DNA of 64,000 bases from Penium margaritaceum. Taxonomy: Eukaryota; Streptophyta; Zygnematophyceae; Desmidiales; Peniaceae. Positions 37,966 through 48,209 of the stretch are shown piece by piece; the first letter of the stretch is position 1, and the number at the start of each line of letters is the position of its first letter. The position numbers were made by a program, and so were the translations under genes. The stretch is taken from NCBI GenBank assembly GCA_023375785.1, contig SZWC01016177.1, positions 1-64,000 of the forward strand, in the 5' to 3' direction. The notes beneath the pieces are model-generated. The model was given only the letters and a program-made list of their open reading frames with translations. It searched no databases and was not told where the DNA came from.

Positions 37966-39147
37966 TGATGCCCCCAATTTTGCCACGTCCTTAACTTTCT
38001 CCACGCTAACTCTGCCCCGCACTATTCGCGGGCTCTGCACAACCACAGCACTAGTTGCTTGTCTTGGGCTTGCTTAGCTTCAAATTTCAGGTCATGACCC
38101 TGAGCAATTCAAAATTCTGCGGATTGCAGTTATGAGCTTACACTTGGGATCCTCACAGGTAATTGACACTCTGCTGTCCACTTGTCACCACACGCGAGCC
38201 GCCACCCTCTGGCTTCCAGATCCTCTCTGCGGAACCTCAATCCGCGGCTGTCTGCAGGCAAGGACTCCGTTGATTGTTCACTTCAACTTGGGTTTTGGTC
38301 ACTTACGCACTTGATCACGCAGTCCGCAGCTTTGACATCAGATGCAACACAAAGCAGGGATGCGGTGTGTGGAGAGTACATATGGGAGCGGCAAATGTCT
38401 TTGGTAGTCAGGAACAGAGAACATGATCTAGCGGAGTATCCAGTCGAGAGAAATCAGTACTGAAAGACAACTTGTGCTACTACTGCCTAGGCCTTATCTA
38501 GCCAGGACTTCGCATGGCGTGTCTACACGCTGCGGTCTCATCCATCTCATATCATCCTCTTTTTCCTTACTTGGACTCCACGTGGTACGGCTATACACCG
38601 CGGCTCTCTTCCTCACACTCAGGGAACATCATCCTTATTCCTAAGTCTTCTTCTTCATCTGCGGCGTGTACACGCGGTCTTCTTCTTATTTCTCGAATCT
38701 TTGTCTTCCGTGGTGCGTCCTCAGATGCTGTCCCCGTGATTGAGGCACCGATCTCCATGCTGACTGGTTGTTGCTTCCCTGATTGCCTCGTCCGCCTGCT
38801 GCCCTACCTATCTCTGCTTGATTTCCTCCATGATTGCTTCCCCTTCTACGGTTTGTCTTCTGTTCCTTTCCCACCACAAATCCCTCCCGCTGCTTCTTCC
38901 CGCCCTTTCACAACTTCCGCCACAAGTGCTTGAGATGGCCGAGGGGCGGCCGTCGCAAATGACAATGTCAACCTGCGGCAGCCTCTCAATGCGTGACCCA
39001 TCCGCGTTGCTCTTAGACTTTGCGCTACCCCATGCTCGATCGCGCATACCGCGAGAGCCAGCATTCCTTGCACGGCTTTTAGCATGCCTCGGCTGGTTTT
39101 CTGCGGATTGTCCTCCTCCCGAATCTGCGGCAGAAGTTTGCCGGACA
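37966..39147 (-). repeat. Gypsy LTR, left copy (3' LTR in coding sense)
   Basis: It aligns along its whole length with 57721-58902. By eye the first 330 bp differ at roughly one position in six, mostly substitutions, which indicates an old insertion or LTRs from two subfamilies. On the coding strand it starts TGTCCGGC and ends GGCATCA. Several sites that are CCGCGG in the right copy read CTGCGG or similar here, as expected from C-to-T decay at CpG. The plus-strand open frames here are not conserved as proteins. Confidence 0.85.
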
Positions 39148-39153
39148 CTGATG

Positions 39154-39172
39154 CCCCCACCCCTCCTTTTTT
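39154..39172 (-). other. Polypurine tract next to the gypsy 3' LTR
   Basis: On the minus strand this reads AAAAAAGGAGGGGTGGGGG, followed by CATCAG and then the LTR start TGTCC. A purine run just upstream of the 3' LTR is where plus-strand DNA synthesis starts in LTR retrotransposons. Its position confirms the minus-strand orientation and the LTR edge at 39147. Confidence 0.7.
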
Positions 39173-39216
39173 GCAAGACTCTACCCGGGAGTCGTTCAGC
39201 AAGTCTGACGCTTGAA

Positions 39217-40578
39217 CTATCTGCGGGGCCTGGGGCGGTTCTGCTCCTGGCAGGGTCTGTAGTAATTCTCTACATCTCCTCCCATCCGCTAGAACTTCCC
39301 CGCACAGTCATCGTGGATGAAGAGTCCGCATCCCTCACACCGTGCCTCTATTATAGGCGCGTCAACCAGCTTCTTGCACGAGGAGCAGTGTGGCGTTCGC
39401 TCGTATTTTGTATAGCTCAAGCAGCGGTAAGTTTTCGTGTCCTCCTTGCACTATCCCACTTCCTCGGTGCATGAGTCATGGGCAAGACATCCGCAGTGCT
39501 TGGAGCAGAAAACCGTCCCTTTGAGTGGGCCCATGAAGTTGTCTGCGCTACAGGAACGTTGGTTGGGGAATTTCCACTTGCTCCTCCGCACCTTGTTGCT
39601 GCAGCTGATACAGGTCCAAATGCCCTTCTTTCCTTGTTCCCCACACGGCAAGTGGCACATGGTCATGCACAATCCGCAAGCATTGCCAAACTCGTCAAGG
39701 TGTTACTCGCACCCTTCGCAGGCCGGTGCTAGGGTCTTCTTGTCGTAGGCCAGGAAAGCCCCGTCCTCCGTGATGGCTATGCCCACGCACTTGTGGCAGT
39801 ATCCTGCCTAGGACGAGCCACCTCTCACCAGGCAACCCTGGTGGGTCAGCTTTTTGCACTGGGTGCAGTGTCCGCCCTCGCTCACGACCTTGACACTGAT
39901 AGGGCATTTCTCGGTGGGCGCCGCGGGCGGATCCTCTTCCTCCCCACCTTCCCCTTCCTTGTTCACTCGTGACAACTTATGTACTCTGCACTGTTGCTCG
40001 ATCTCTCGGCTCCATCTCCCACACGCTTCTGGTCCGCTTTGCTCTCCTTCACTATTCCGCGGCTTTGTCAGGCATTTCTCACATATCTTGCGACGGCAAA
40101 CGTTGCAGTCTCGCACCGTTCTGCCCTAGCTGTGCCCACATTAGGCACACGTCTTACTCTCCTTCTCTCTCCTTGCCTGTTCTGCATCTTCCATCCGTCC
40201 CTCCTTCTGCCATCGCTTCATGTTGACCGCGGATGCCGTGTGGGGTCCCTGTCGCATTCCTGCCTGCTCCCTCTCCTCTTCTTCTTCCTCCTTTTCCTCT
40301 TCCTCCGGGTCCCATTGTCCGCGCGCCTGTCCTCCTCTTGAGTCTGGGCCAGCTCCGTCGTCCCCTTCGGTCCTTGTCTCTGCTCCTTCCTCCTTGGCCT
40401 CATGCAAGCACTCAAAGCAAGTGCGGTTCAGCCCGACGCAGCTCTTTAACAGCCCTTGATGCGCTGGTTGGCCGCAAACACGGCACACAACTTTCAGCAG
40501 CGGTTCCGCTGGCAGGTTCTCCCCACACCACACACAAGGGCCTGTATATGCGGCCAACTTGCGGGGACTCGTTGGCAC
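39217..40578 (-). pseudogene. Cysteine-rich, zinc-finger-like tail downstream of integrase
   Basis: One reading frame, broken by several in-frame stops (for example just after 40141, 39808, near 39715 and 39450), encodes about 450 codons packed with Cys pairs. In order: CVWC and CRVCGQPAHQG near the start; an acidic Glu-rich linker; CNVCRRKICEKC; CTQCKKLTHQGC; CHKC with CEGC; CGLCMTMCHLPC with CISC; CSKHCGCLAHDSC; CSSCKKLV with CEGCGLFIHDDC. The repeated CxxC...CxxC...HxxC spacing resembles tandem PHD, RING or C1-type zinc modules, though I cannot name the family. It continues in the same frame as the integrase C-terminal part (40822-41169), so it may once have been a polyprotein tail. A captured host gene or an extra ORF in the env position are alternatives. 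Confidence 0.7.
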
Positions 40579-40821
40579 ATCCCGTCGCGGAATGGCGGTG
40601 GGTACCTTCCGGGTTTCTTCTCCGCTGTCCTCCTGCCGCTGTGTTGGCTGCCCCGGCAGTTCTTGCTACACCTGCTGCTGGTCTGAGCGTCCTTCTGCCT
40701 TCCGTTGCTGTCCTGCCCGGACTGCCCCTGCGGATACCTCCTGCACGTCGGAGCCCTCCGGCTCCTCCTCATGAGGCTCCTGGCTCCCCTCCTACTCCTA
40801 CTCCGACTCCTGGTCCTCATA

Positions 40822-42358
40822 CTACTCCAACACTTCTTCCGCCTTCCATCCTCTTGAACCCTTACGTTCCTCAAGTGGGGGAAGCGCTCCTCCTATGCCG
40901 GGGATGTGCGTCTGCCATGCAGGTGGCAAGAGCACACACTTGGTGGCACGGTAGCTGCGGTTGCTGAACCCATCCGGCCCCTCCAGCCTGACGTATCTAG
41001 CATCCACACTAGCAACGCGGTACACCTCTCGTGGTTCCGCTGCTTCACGTCCCGTGCCTAGGAAAGGGTGGAGGTAAACTAGGTTCCCCTCCTTGATGGA
41101 CCCGTGGTTGAGCCGTCCGTTGGCAGCGTCACATCCCCGCCAGGCAAAGACAGATCCCCGCAACCTCACTTCCGCGCCTATCGTGTCCGTCCTCTTGCAG
41201 CACTCCCGGAGTCATTCGTGCACTTCCTTGTCTTTGGCAGCCTCCCGATCCTCCTCCAAGCGTCCATCTGGTGTTTTGTCTGGGTCAAGGGGCAACCGCA
41301 GCGGCCTCTGCAGCATGCCAAGTGCTGCGTGCGGAGGTTGCCCAAAGAGGAGGGCATGTGGGGAGAACAAAGGTGTACGACTGGGTGTTATGTTGATAAA
41401 GTGTGCTGTCTTTTTCATGCCTCCCCCCCCAGTCGTTGCTCTCCGTCGTTTCCACCGCCCGCTCCAGGATGTCATGCAGCCATTCCACTTGACCCAAAGA
41501 CTTCGGGCGGTACCGCCCGGAGTGGACATGCTGCGTGCCCCATTCCGCGAGCTCTTCGCGGAATGCCCCTGCGAACTCCGTGCCGTTGTGGATGTGGACC
41601 ACCCGGCTTCTCCCGAATTTGTAGAAGATTTCCTCTCGTATGAAGTGCGCCGCCTGTGTAGAGGACTTGCCTGGCACTGAGCAAACCTAGATGTACTTCA
41701 TGAAATGGTCCACCATAATAGTCCAGTACCTGTCTCCTTGAGTGCGGCGAGGTCGGGGTCCATGGAAGTCCATGACGATCCGCTCCAAGGGTTCGCCGAT
41801 GGGGGAGGGTAGGAAAAGTGGCATGTCCCGCGGCGTGATTTTTCGGTACCGTTCACATGGGGCGCAGTGTTGCACCACTTCCTTGACAAGCGCCAGGAGG
41901 TTTGACACATGCAAGATGGGAGACAGGCACTCCTTGAGTGTTTGTATGCTGGAGTGGTGGTGGCGGTGGTAGGCCTTGACCACTGCCCTCTGCAAGGTGG
42001 ACGGAGGCATCCATTAGACCTGCGGAGTGGTCCTCCAGAGACAACCGCCTTTCCGTGCATATTTTTCACAAAGGCGGGCAAGGTCATCATTCTTTTGCCT
42101 GTCAAATTCCACCCCAAACTTAGTCCCCAAGGCCGCATACACCTTCTCCGCCTCCTCCTTCTGCTTTTCCCTAGTGGTGGCGCGGAATAGGATGTGGGCT
42201 GTCTGCCAAATTTGCCACTCCTGCGTCTCCATGGGCCCTTTTGCCTTCCCCACCTCTCCGCGATAGCTTCTGTAGGCTTTCTCTTTCTCTCTGGCTCCGT
42301 CCCCGACAGTCCCTTGCCTTGCCTCGCATCCTGATTCACCTTCATTGCATGTAGTCAC
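40822..42358 (-). pseudogene. Ty3/gypsy integrase (frameshifted)
   Basis: The peptide from 42358 to 42014 ends KYARKGGCLWRT; one in-frame TAA separates it from WMPPSTLQRAVVKAYH. Next come the HHCC zinc-binding part (YHRHHHSS ... CAPCERY), then the catalytic core with MDFHGP (first Asp), HNGTEF where SDNG-type motifs carry the second Asp, and GQVEWLHD (Glu). The second catalytic Asp is therefore replaced by His. The frame changes at a run of Gs (about 41424-41432), after which INITPSRTPLFSPHALLFGQPP, typical of integrase C-terminal cores, is readable. The frame then enters GNLVYLHPF...REVYRVASVD, which resembles the integrase C-terminal domain, and runs on into the cysteine-rich tail. It is inactive as it stands. 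Confidence 0.85.
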
Positions 42359-42597
42359 CGCTGGTTTTCCTCGTCGTAACAGGATATCCCTATCCTAGCT
42401 ATATAGAGTTGGAAAAAGACGCAGGATCTCCACCACGCGCAGCTCCCCTTCGTTCCACTAGTCCCTTAGCCTCATCTCAAATGGTGCTCTATGTTGCCGA
42501 CCCCGTGCACCGCGGATATCAATTGCATCCGTCTCCGGTCTCCACCTGTCGCAGCCCCGAAGAGTCACAACAGGCCCTGTTCTTTTGCGATGGGTTG

Positions 42598-44834
42598 TTA
42601 TTCGTCGTGTTCTTGGGGCGACTCATTGAGTTCTGAGATCACCACCCTTCCCATCCCCTTCATGGCCATTGCAGCCGCAGTGCTCTCCCCGGGCCCCTTC
42701 TCATGCGGAGTCGTGGTGCCGTCGTCCCCCAGGATGAGCCGCAGTTGGGTTGGGACCAATTCAGCGGGCATCGCGACAGTACGGAATACCGCCATAAGCT
42801 GCTCCATCGCTTGGGTGACATCCCGCTGTGCTTGTGCCAGCTACGTCGGATGGATGCTCGGAAGGGTGTCTAATGGTGGGCGGCGCTGCTTCCTTTGTTT
42901 GGCAGGCAGTTCGCCAGCGGTGTCCTTGATGGCTCACTTCTCCTGGCCTCGCAGGCGAGATATCGGCGTGGTCTCTGTGCACAGGGCCTATCCGCTCGCA
43001 ACTGATTCCTTATGCGGAGTGGCCACACGACAGACTAAGGCCACGTGGGATGGGGCGGTCTGCCTGCTGGCGACCGCTGATGTCGCGGTCTTCTTGGCCG
43101 CGCCCTATAGCTTGGCCTGTCTATCAAGCACAGCCGCTGATAGGGTCGGTCGTGGTGTGTCCCCCCGCGCCTCTTTCCTGGCTGCAGCCGCTTTCACCCG
43201 TGCTCGTTTGTCCTTCGTCCGCTGTCCGCTTTCTTCCTCTACTCCTCCTTTTGCTGCCCGCTTCTCCGCCACTCGCTCACCTGCTGCTGCCGCCATCTCT
43301 ACTAATGCTTCCTTGGCCTCCGCCTTCTCCTCTACCTTCTTTGCCACCTCTGCCGCAATTTGTTCCACCTCATCCTTTTCCTTTTGTGCAGCTGCTACCT
43401 TTGCTGCTGCTCCTACATCTGCCACTTCTGCTTGGATTTCCACGGCCACTTGTTTCGCAGCCGCTATTGTCATCTGTTCTTGTTCCACGACCATCTGCCG
43501 CCGAACCGCCTGCAATCTATCCCGCATTTGCGCAAGCTCAGGAGAATCTTGAAGATACTCCTGGGCCTCTTTTGTCTTAGTGAGGATGTGGTGCTTCTCC
43601 TCCTGGCACACGTCCACGGCTTCCCGGGCCCTGTGGCGTACCGCCTCCTCCGTCAGTGCAGTGCCTACTTCTTGAAGTGCCTTCCACAGTCCTTCTACCA
43701 CCGCGGCCACAATCCTCTGACATAAGGCGCCGTCCAGGGTCAGGTGCCAGCACTTGTCAATGGCAGCGTACCAGCTCTTGTATTCTTGCTCCGTTGCGGA
43801 TATGCCTGCGAGCTCCGCGGGCGTTAAATGGACTCCCCATCTGACGGGTACAAGTTGGATGAGATATCCCCACCTCCATACCCTCGCCACAGTCTTCCTG
43901 CTGGTGCCTCCATCTTTCACGCTGGCATCTGGTGGGCGTGATAAATGGTAAGTGCCCGAGCGCGTTCCTGGAGCAGATGTACATAGCGCCGCGTGGGGTC
44001 CATGGTCTGGTCACGACGGACCAGGAACCACCACTCACAGGCAGTGTTCACTGCGCGGTCTGGCTGCTCCATATCAAGGAATATTGCCACGCCCGCCATG
44101 CCACGGTCCGACCGGAGGTAGAGGACATTCCGGAGCGCCGAAATGAGACGCTCTGCACCTACTGTTTCCAGCAGGTAGTATTGACGCCCGCGTATGGTAA
44201 ACGCCAGGGCAGTCTTGGCCGCGCCCTCCAGGGCCACTTGCCATGCCTTGTTGTAGAATGAGTTCTCCATTGTCGCGCGGACTGCCCCCGGGAGCTCGTC
44301 CTGCAGATGCATGATAACGCTGCTGACCACGTCCAGCAGACGGTTACCCATGGGTTGATCTCCGTTGTCACCAGAGCTTTCTTCCAGATAGGTCCACGCA
44401 CCCTCCATGACTGTACCCGCGCTGAGTATTGGTTGCCCTGTCCCTTGGGCCGGGCTGTGTCCCAATGTCGGTAGAGAAGAGGAGTACTCGGTAGGTGCGG
44501 AGGGGCCCGTTGGCGGTGGTGGGGTGACTGCTGCTGCCGGGTGTGCGGAGGGGCCAGATGATGGTGCTGCGCCGGGCGATGCCATTGGCGCCACTGCCAT
44601 TGTTGCGGACTCGTGGGAACCAGATGATGGGGGTACACTAGTTAGTGGCGATGTTGTAGGTGCCGGAAGGACGTCTAGTGCCAGGAGTGGGTGCCGCAGC
44701 CCGATCCGCGGATTGTTATCGTAGCTGGTGTCGAGATCCACGACCCCCTCGTGGCAGAGGCGCGGTCTCCCTACTAGAAGGGCAAGCCATGGAGGGAATT
44801 GTGCCTCGGGCCATACCAGAGCTGCGTGTGACAC
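42598..44834 (-). pseudogene. ORF-X: proline-rich, helical and coiled-coil region between protease 2 and integrase
   Basis: Two long frames, 43917-44834 (305 codons) and 43105-43920 (271 codons), overlap by a few bases in different frames and may once have been one product. Part one opens PWLALLVGRPRLCHEG, passes a Pro/Ser/Ala-rich linker (about residues 55-120), and becomes globular (ERLISALRNVLYLRSD, YVHLLQERARAL). Part two starts with a Trp-rich section (YKSWYAAIDKCWHLTL) and turns into a long Ala/Glu/Lys-rich coiled coil (residues 90-250). A degraded continuation (42598-42807) follows. No reverse transcriptase motif (YxDD) is present, though this is where RT would sit between protease and integrase. 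A gag-like structural protein is one possibility, but I do not recognise the family. Confidence 0.45.
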
Positions 44835-45860
44835 GGCAAGTGAGTCGGGTGCCGGTTTTGATTAGGGCAGTGACCATGGGAGGAGCGGCAAGGAGCAGTT
44901 GGAGTGAGGTAAAAGGCAGAGTGGGAGATCGAATGCCGGAAGCCGAAATGAGACTGAGCATGCCAGTGCCAAGTAATGTATCGGCTTTGCGCGGCGCGAG
45001 CCAGTCCGCGGCCAGGAGCATGTCGTATATGCGTACATCGCACGCTTGCACGGCGTGCGGTGCATGCATGTTGGCGCTTGAATGGGGAGGGCCGTAATTT
45101 GGCCGACAGGTGTAGCGATGGCACCGTTGGAGATGCAAAACCGGAGCCGGGTAGGTTCGATGAGATGGCCAACGTTTAAGGTGCAGACCATCTGCAATGC
45201 TATGGTGGTATGGGTGGCTCCGGTGTCCACGATGGCCACAAACTTGCGGCCACGTACCCACACCTACCACCAGGCCACGTGGACTTTGACGGGCACGGGT
45301 AGTCCGGGAAGCAGGGGAGCGGGAGCCCATGCATGTGCTGTGTGGGCAGCGTTTGTCCGCACGCGGGACGGAGTTGTGAGGACTTTGTGGGCCACCATGC
45401 AGACTCCCATGTCGCGGTCAAGGGAGCAGGACAGGCGGATGCTGACGGGAGAGAGTGAAGGGTTGAAGAAGGAGAAGAGATATTGGAGGTGGTCCGTGGA
45501 CGTAGGGCAGTGTAGGAGAAAGTCAACCAGAGAAAGAGGGTGGCGGTTGTCCAGAAGAGGGGGGGGGAGTAGGAGCCGAGGTGCTGGTGGAGGAGGGAGG
45601 ACAGGTGGAATCGTAGAGGAGACGCGTTCTGGCTGTGGGAGGGACGAGCGTGAGGGAAGGTGTGTGGAAATTTCCTCTAGGTTCCAGCTGCAAATCGGTG
45701 GATTGTAGCGGCGAGCCAATTGGAGACCGTCAGTGGGAAGAGTGGGGGATGTCTCCACGGCCTTCAGATCAGCGGAGTGGGACTCAACCAGTAGTTGGTG
45801 CGTGATGTCGTACCCGTCCTCGGTAAACTCGCAAGCAACACCTTACCATTGGGGTTCGGT
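44716..45860 (-). pseudogene. Second aspartic protease region (retropepsin-like) with upstream gag-like segment
   Basis: From about 45860 the frame reads GVACEFTEDGYDITHQ and continues through a Pro/Leu-rich stretch to VRGRKFVAIVDTGATHTTIA (45263 downward), which carries the retropepsin DTGA active-site motif. The flap side lies in another frame (ALPIQ... then YDMLLAADWLAPRK), so one indel separates the halves. A second indel returns to the frame that enters ORF-X. The segment resembles the protease of the right arm (GRTFLAIIDTGTTHT near 54250), and the upstream LVDFLLHCP resembles FFDFLLLYP there. It is therefore a second, diverged copy of the same gag-protease junction, not part of the same reading unit. 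Its amino end is cut by the copia LTR at 45876. Confidence 0.7.
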
Positions 45861-45875
45861 ATTGGTGGATGGCGA

Positions 45876-46458
45876 TGTTCATCCTCTCCTGTATGTATAT
45901 GCTCCTCATTGTGGCCATGAGTGTGCAGGGCTTGCTGACACAGTGAGTGGAGGCGACGCACAATGAGCGCACGCGCCACCTTTGGACCGGCGACACTCTC
46001 GCCTGCTCCACGCGTGCTCGCTTCCCTCCTGGCAGCAGTGCCCCAGATGCATTCGGCAGCCCGCCGATGCTGGTATTATCCCACTCATCAAAACCTAAAC
46101 TTAATCCTCTGAATGTGTGAACTGTCATACTGTGGTGACCTAGTTTAGTCCTACTTTTGAACCTGGGTTAGTGAGGACCGCACTAGTCTAGGATCCAACT
46201 CGCTTTGGGATTGTGTGGTGTTTTTTGTGGGGCATGAGAGGCACTTTGCCCTCGCCTTTTGAGAGAGCAACAGCGAGCTTTGCTCGCTGGCTGATGGGTG
46301 GGCTCGCTTAGCGAGCTCCACCTCGTAGGGCTCTCTCTCCTCGTTTCTGCTTAGCCATGGCGTTGTGCTAGGCCACTAGGAAAACCCACGCCTATCTTCT
46401 AGAAAACATCACCATTTGACTTGCCCATGGTCTCGTTGGATTCGTATTGCAAATCTCA
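45876..46458 (+). repeat. Copia 5' LTR
   Basis: It runs from TGTTCATCCTCTCC to GCAAATCTCA, directly before the primer site. Near its 3' half are two adjacent hairpins: CAGCGAGC-TTT-GCTCGCTG at 46271-46289 and GCTCGC-TTA-GCGAGC at 46302-46316. Both recur in the 3' LTR. Compared with that copy it keeps a 17-bp segment (around 46160) and a 13-bp segment (around 46330). Confidence 0.92.
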
Positions 46459-46476
46459 TGGTATCAGAGCCATGAT
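46459..46476 (+). other. Copia primer binding site
   Basis: TGGTATCAGAGCCATGAT follows the 5' LTR with no gap. It matches the complement of the initiator methionine tRNA 3' end, the standard primer of plant copia elements. Confidence 0.9.
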
Positions 46477-46937
46477 CTTAGGGCGTGGATAGAGCAGCAG
46501 AGGGCAAAATGCAAAAGCATGGGGCGGAGGTGTGAAATCGCACGGATCTGAAGATCCAGGGTGGCTCAAATCGCCCTAGAAACAGGTCACAGCCGCCGCC
46601 GTCACGCGCGCAAGGCTGCCGCACCCCTTAGGGGTTCGCGCGGAGCGGAAGGAGTGCGTGGGGGTGCTGAAGAGGAGGGAGAGGCTTGTCGACGCTCTCC
46701 CCAAGGGGCTGCCCACTGACGAGCAGCCTGGGAGAAGCAACGCCGGGCGCAGTCAAGGGAAGAAAGGGGAGGGGAGCGATAGACATCGCCGTGCCTGAAA
46801 CGCAGCAGATTCCCTCCACGTGCCTACCCCCTAAGTGTGAGAGGTGCTAGTAGTAAGAGGAGTAGCAAGAAAATGGAGGGGTAGTGAGAAGACCCCTAGC
46901 ACCTTCACAGCAACGTCAACACAGTCTAGCACTCACA
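46477..46937 (+). other. Copia untranslated leader
   Basis: This 460-bp stretch lies between the primer site and the first good gag ATG. No conserved protein is visible. It would be the 5' leader where packaging and dimerisation signals normally lie, but I cannot point to a specific one. A GTG-initiated extension from 46884 is in frame with gag, but ATG at 46938 (MSASGS) is the better start. Confidence 0.5.
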
Positions 46938-48140
46938 ATGAGTGCCTCTGGATCAGTGCCGGGCGGTAGTGGCAACCCCGGCGCTAATCAACCCGCGGCC
47001 ACGTCCGGAACCGTAACGTGGGACGAGTTGACCAAAGTAATGGTTCAAAAGGACCTTACACCACCGCCGCTAGGAACACGTGACTTCTTGGCATGGAAAG
47101 ACATTCTTCTTGCTTGGGCGGCGGAACACGGCCTAGAGGACTTATACCTCTCACCGCCAAGCGATGATGCTGAGGAGCGGGTCCTCCTACGTGCCTTCAA
47201 CGCACTTGTGCGTGCGCTTCCGGATGATTAAGCTTATGCAATCCGCCACCTTTGCTTTGGTGGCAAAGGGGAAGACCCGACCAATCCGGGAAGTGGTGCC
47301 GCTCGCCCGCACGAAGCATGGCAACATCTAGCCACACGTCACGAAGAACGAGGCATGGCCCTGGTCATCACACTACGTGACAGACTTCGGCAATTGTATC
47401 CCAAACCAAGGGCACCGATAGCAGAGTACTGGGATACAGCAATGGACATTCGCCGTATGATTCTGGGCCTTGGCGCTCCTTGCTCCATGTTGGAGTGGCT
47501 AGACCCCGTTCTTCTCCACCTTGGAGAGCCCTACAGAGAGTTCCTTCGCAGCTTGCTGCGAAAACTTTGTGTAACTGACATAGAGAGCACTAACCTAGCA
47601 GAGGTGTTCGAGGAACTTCGACACTATGAGGATATTCTCCGCGGTGAGGCGCGAGAGGCGGACTCCCCGACAGCGAGTGATTTCATACATCAGGTGTCAT
47701 CATCATCTTCCTCTGGATCTGAATATGTCGGAGGTCGCAGTGGAGGAGGTGGCGGAAGGGGTCATGGCGGACAGTCCGGAGGCAGGTGCGGCCGCGGCAG
47801 AGGTACCGGAAGTCGTACCTGCAACTACGATGGACAGCAGGGACACTTCTGGCGTGCATGCCCTGAGCTTCTTTGCATCATGACCCCTTCACAACAGCAG
47901 CAGAGTCATCAGCAGCCACGTCCTCATTTTGCCCAACAGCTGCAGCAGCCGGCTTCGGTGACAAAGGGGACAGGTGGACCACGAGCACCTCCACCTTTTG
48001 GTGCAGATACGTTTGGTCCACTCCTGTCTCACCTGCCAGCTGCCTTCCCCATGGAGCAGGGGCCACCGCCTATCTGCCAGGGGCCTTACTACGTGCCGCC
48101 CGGCTCGACAGCACCAGTTCCTCCACCAGCTTGGGCGTAG
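46938..48140 (+). pseudogene. gag: Copia gag (one internal stop)
   Basis: Starting at the ATG of MSASGSVPGG, the frame reads TPPPLGTRDFLAWKDILLAWAAEHG and is interrupted by TAA at 47229. It continues in the same frame through PIAEYWDTAMDIRRMI and LLRKLCVTDIES, typical of copia capsid (UBN2-like gag) helices. A Gly/Arg-rich basic stretch (GGRSGGGGGRGHGG) precedes the nucleocapsid motif CNYDGQQGHFWRAC. That fits C-x2-C-x4-H-x4-C except that the second Cys is Asp, so zinc binding is probably lost. The C-terminus is Gln/Pro-rich. Gag would form the virus-like particle in the cytoplasm. Confidence 0.88.
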
Positions 48141-48209
48141 CGCGTCTACGCAGCGATGGGTGAGGCGCAGCAGCCCACGGCAGTTTCGCCCACTCGCTAG
48201 ACCACCCCG

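Noticed and set aside
38514-39748. Plus-strand frames of 90-218 codons in the left LTR and cysteine-rich region
   Set aside because: They are antisense to the element's coding strand. The minus frame shows ordered CxxC modules, and the plus frames show none.
40233-40967. 244-codon plus-strand Pro/Leu-rich frame
   Set aside because: It is antisense to the acidic linker and start of the cysteine-rich tail; the Glu-rich codons read as Leu/Ser/Pro on the other strand.
42491-43552. 353-codon plus-strand frame, Ala/Ser/Cys-rich
   Set aside because: It is antisense to the coiled-coil part of ORF-X and the region after it. The Ala/Glu/Lys codons of the other strand give this composition.
45764-46128. 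Minus-strand frames across the copia 5' LTR as part of the gypsy polyprotein
   Set aside because: They cross the LTR start at 45876, so they join unrelated sequences. The gypsy reading only resumes below 45876.
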